NCBI GenBank assembly: GCA_021018815.1
Contig: JAITYX010000030.1
Coordinates: 1,875,001 to 1,939,000, forward strand
Direction: 5' to 3'
Origin: Talinum fruticosum
Lineage: Eukaryota; Streptophyta; Magnoliopsida; Caryophyllales; Talinaceae
Length of the DNA stretch: 64,000 bases
Both the position numbers and the translations under genes were made by a program. Below, one piece after another: positions 61,334 through 64,000 of the stretch (position 1 is its first letter; each line of letters opens with the position of its first letter). Under the pieces are notes generated by a model that saw only the letters and a list, made by a program, of their open reading frames with translations, searched no databases and was not told where the DNA came from.

Positions 61334-61990
61334 CCCCTCTCTCTCTCTCCAATCAAGGAAATGAATACAAGATGCTCATCAGAGAGAAAGACCTGATTTT
61401 GATGGCAGCCCTCTTTCTCTCTCTCCTCTCATCCCCTCCCCCAAAATAAAAAATGTGTAGAATCAAAAAAACTGAAATGGGCAACGAAGATCAAGTTCTG
61501 AACTCAATACCTTGATGCTTGAGAACATGCCAGCGATTTCCCCTATCTTTCACTAGGTTTTGCACAGAAATTCACCTGGGGTTAACAGGGTCTCAGAAGT
61601 CAAAAGTGGTATATGAATTTTGGGCAGCTAAGAATTAGGGACAAAACGGGTTTTGGAAGGGACAAATTGGGTTTGGGAAATTAATCATAGTTGCAATTTA
61701 AATTAGGCATTCTGATTAAATCAAATCCCCCTCGTCTCATTTGGACGACTTTAAATGGAAATTTGAGGATGGGAAATCAAAAATAGAATGTAGATGAAGA
61801 TGAATATCGCATGAAAATATATGGATTTAAATGGAGAGGAATGAAATTGAGAGGAAAAAAAAACAGAATAAATTACTACTACAAAAGAAAATTGATGAGA
61901 TTTTGGGGCACTAGAGAGGTTTGCTAGGAGAGTGAAGACTACCAGGGTGTGCTTGAATGAAAAACCCTAAACAAATTTTACTTATTTTTT
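61334..61990 (-). promoter_or_regulatory. Leader and promoter region of the ARID gene
   Basis: CT-rich sequence precedes the ATG. A possible donor (CATCAAG|GTATTG, minus strand, 61510-61509) suggests a leader intron. A telo-box-like AAACCCTAA occurs at 61962-61970, a motif frequent in promoters of plant growth genes. All inferred from motif match. Confidence 0.35.
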
Positions 61991-63396
61991 TCCCTTAAGA
62001 GTTAAAAATGTTAATTTGAAATCATTTAGGGGATTAGTATGCTTTTCAAGGACAGAGAGGCATGGTGCCCTTAAAAAAATTATTTTTCTTTATATTTTGA
62101 TTCCCCTTTTTGGTCAAATGATGGTGGACTCAAGGTATAAAAAAAATAGAACTTATAAAAGAATTATCTTCTAATCGAAAATTAGATGTAAATTTAATGT
62201 CAATTATAGTTATTTTTAATTTGATAAAATAGATGACGAGAAGTGACAATTAAATCAAAATCCACGTTTTGATACTATGTTTTCATTGTGTTTCTTTTTC
62301 ATGTTTAGTTAGATCTGCTATATGCGTATATTTATCGTTCACAATTATTATCCTTTTTTCCATTATATATATAATTTTTAATCGATTCCCTTTTCTTAAG
62401 ATAAACCGTGATTTTATTCCTTTCTATTTTATTTATTTATTCTTCATTCACTTTGACGTTATTTTTTTACTTTGTTAGTGGTGTAGCCTTTTTCAAATGG
62501 GTGTTTTTCTGGTATGGTTAGGTGAAGTCCAAGCTTTAGGTGCGAATTCTTTCTTCATCTTGGTATTACATGTCTTGGCCGTGCTGCTATTGTTAACTGG
62601 TCACGGGGGCAAATCGGATCCTTGTCGAGTGAAGTTCTTTAATTATATAATCTCTTACTTTTCGGGGAAAAAAGAAAACATAAAAAGTATATGAAAACGT
62701 CTTTTATGGCAGTAAAAAGTACTACGAAATTATTATAACATAACTAAAAACTAATATCAAATCATCGTCTAATAATATTGAAAATTGTAAGTAGTATGTT
62801 TTGTTGAAAAATGCAAGTTGTAGTACATATGATCTGTGTGAAGGATATAGCTAATATCTTCCCATTTGACAATTATTTTTGTCTCAAAATAATCTTCTAA
62901 CTGGTCATTAAACATTTTTAAAAAATGTGTTTTTACATCAGGAATACATATAAACACGAGACGGGAGAGCAACATAACTTGCCTTAAAAGACGTAGATCG
63001 GAATTGGAGCCCAAGATCTAGCTTTACACTACACCCAAATGCAACCCTAATATAGTATACCATGGACCCAATATTCGGCTAAATAGACCCTCCTTCCTTG
63101 CCCACAAGGCCACAATGTCACAAATCATCCAATCGAACATAATGCAGGTGGGACGTACAATTGACAAAACTTCAGGAAACGAATCAATCTACAAAACAAT
63201 TTTATTTACGAGTCTGTTCCATATATTCCTAAGATCATCATCCAAAGCAGACATGTAAAGACAGAAACTATGTACATTCAGATCCTGTAGAGCATCTCTA
63301 ATAAGGAGGGAACAAGTAGGCAAAAGGACGGAAAAGTGACATGGACTGACTGACTGAGGGAGAGTCAGGATAACGGTTTGCTGCTTGAAAGATCTA

Positions 63397-63399
<3 letters not shown>

Positions 63400-63446
<47 letters not shown>
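63400..63446. repeat. (GT)n microsatellite
   Basis: About 23 GT units, uninterrupted. Confidence 0.97.
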
Positions 63447-63448
<2 letters not shown>

Positions 63449-63525
63449 TGTTGAAGAAACAAGCGCAACCGAGGGGAAACATGAAGAGACTCAATATCCC
63501 AAAAAATTGGGGTCATCATTTCTGA

Positions 63526-63606
63526 TAGTATGCAATACAATGCAACTGATGATAACAATCTCAACATACTACTGATCTAAAATCCATTGCATTGTGTTGC
63601 ATACTA
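63526..63606. repeat. Short hairpin, 20-bp arms
   Basis: 63526-63545 (TAGTATGCAATACAATGCAA) and 63587-63606 (TTGCATTGTGTTGCATACTA) are inverted copies matching at 19 of 20 positions with a 41-base loop. Confidence 0.75.
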
Positions 63607-64000
63607 CCAAGTATAAAACAAGTATGGGGCCATTCGCCATAATCATGGTTCAAGACCGACTTGAAGTAAGCTGCAAGGATCCGCCTGACAAACAAGGCAA
63701 ACACCACCGAAATATCACTCCCAAGATCTTTTCCCATTATCCCCTGCTCTCTTCGGAAAACATCAGTTTGAACTTTGAAGACCAACTTGAGATATATGCA
63801 TCGCTCCCACGACAGTGAATGATCAGCTAACTACACAGCTTCCGTCTCTGGCTCCAGTGAACTTCTAACATTAAAACATGTGATTCTAAACTAGCCATGG
63901 TTATTGACCGCCACTTAAATACTGGACATCCGAGCTAGCATCGACGCTAACTATTTATGCTTTCATCAATTACCACTTCCTGCATCAGAAAGGTCAGACT

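Larger units (their letters stand above)
61991..64000. other. Intergenic region at the right edge
   Basis: No gene is supported. It contains a GT microsatellite (63400-63446) and a short perfect-looking hairpin (63526-63606). Overlapping ORFs on both strands in the last 800 bases have no recognisable motif; the less AT-rich composition from 63.0 kb could be the 3' UTR of a gene beyond the window. Confidence 0.55.

Noticed and set aside
1..64000. tRNA genes, rRNA, organelle insertions and CRISPR-like arrays
   Set aside because: I looked for tRNA B-box/TPsiC motifs with paired acceptor ends, long organelle-like GC-balanced segments and regularly spaced short repeats. None was convincing; the tandem arrays found have no spacers.

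Overview
This is a 64 kb stretch of nuclear DNA from a flowering plant, most likely a eudicot. The evidence is plant-specific gene families, GT-AG introns, AT-rich intergenic DNA with long TA and ATT microsatellites, MITE-like elements and a 3.1 kb solo LTR. I cannot name the species. No bacterial, viral, CRISPR or operon-like structure is present.

Layout: (1) 1-2.9 kb, minus strand: 5' part of a YODA-type MAP kinase kinase kinase (copy A), running off the left edge. (2) 2.9-7.3 kb: AT-rich intergenic DNA. (3) 7.3-8.9 kb, minus: intronless CYP86A fatty-acid omega-hydroxylase. (4) 9.0-22.8 kb: gene-poor repeat region with a ~200 bp tandem repeat, TA arrays, MITE-like hairpins and a solo LTR (18050-21158) with a GTTGG target duplication and two internal minisatellites. 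(5) 22.9-25.1 kb, minus: AP2+B3 (RAV-class) transcription factor with a 57-bp minisatellite in its leader intron. (6) 25.2-28.2 kb: unresolved ORFs and repeats. (7) 28.3-30.6 kb, plus: chloroplast uroporphyrinogen-III methyltransferase (siroheme pathway), four exons. (8) 31.9-39.4 kb, minus: complete second YODA-type MAPKKK (copy B), 11 coding exons plus a leader exon. (9) 41.2-46.6 kb, minus: small coiled-coil plant protein whose 3.85 kb intron holds an old ~300 bp tandem array. (10) 47.9-52.8 kb, minus: UBC4/5/6-type ubiquitin-conjugating enzyme, six exons. (11) 57.3-61.6 kb, minus: ARID+ELM2+Myb-like nuclear protein. (12) 61.6-64 kb: intergenic.

The genes do not form a pathway. They are ordinary, mostly single plant genes; the exception is the pair of MAPKKK genes, a dispersed tandem duplication that includes the leader intron and a promoter block around TGACGTCA.

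The most important technical observation is that seven coding frame breaks in five genes are each repaired by one additional base in a short homopolymer. In every case the family motif or the exon-length arithmetic is restored. This points to homopolymer under-calling in the assembly rather than to pseudogenes, and gene models from this sequence need that correction. I found no convincing undescribed biological system. The most unusual structures are the minisatellites whose periods are multiples of three inside the solo LTR, the diverged intronic array, and several fold-back elements.
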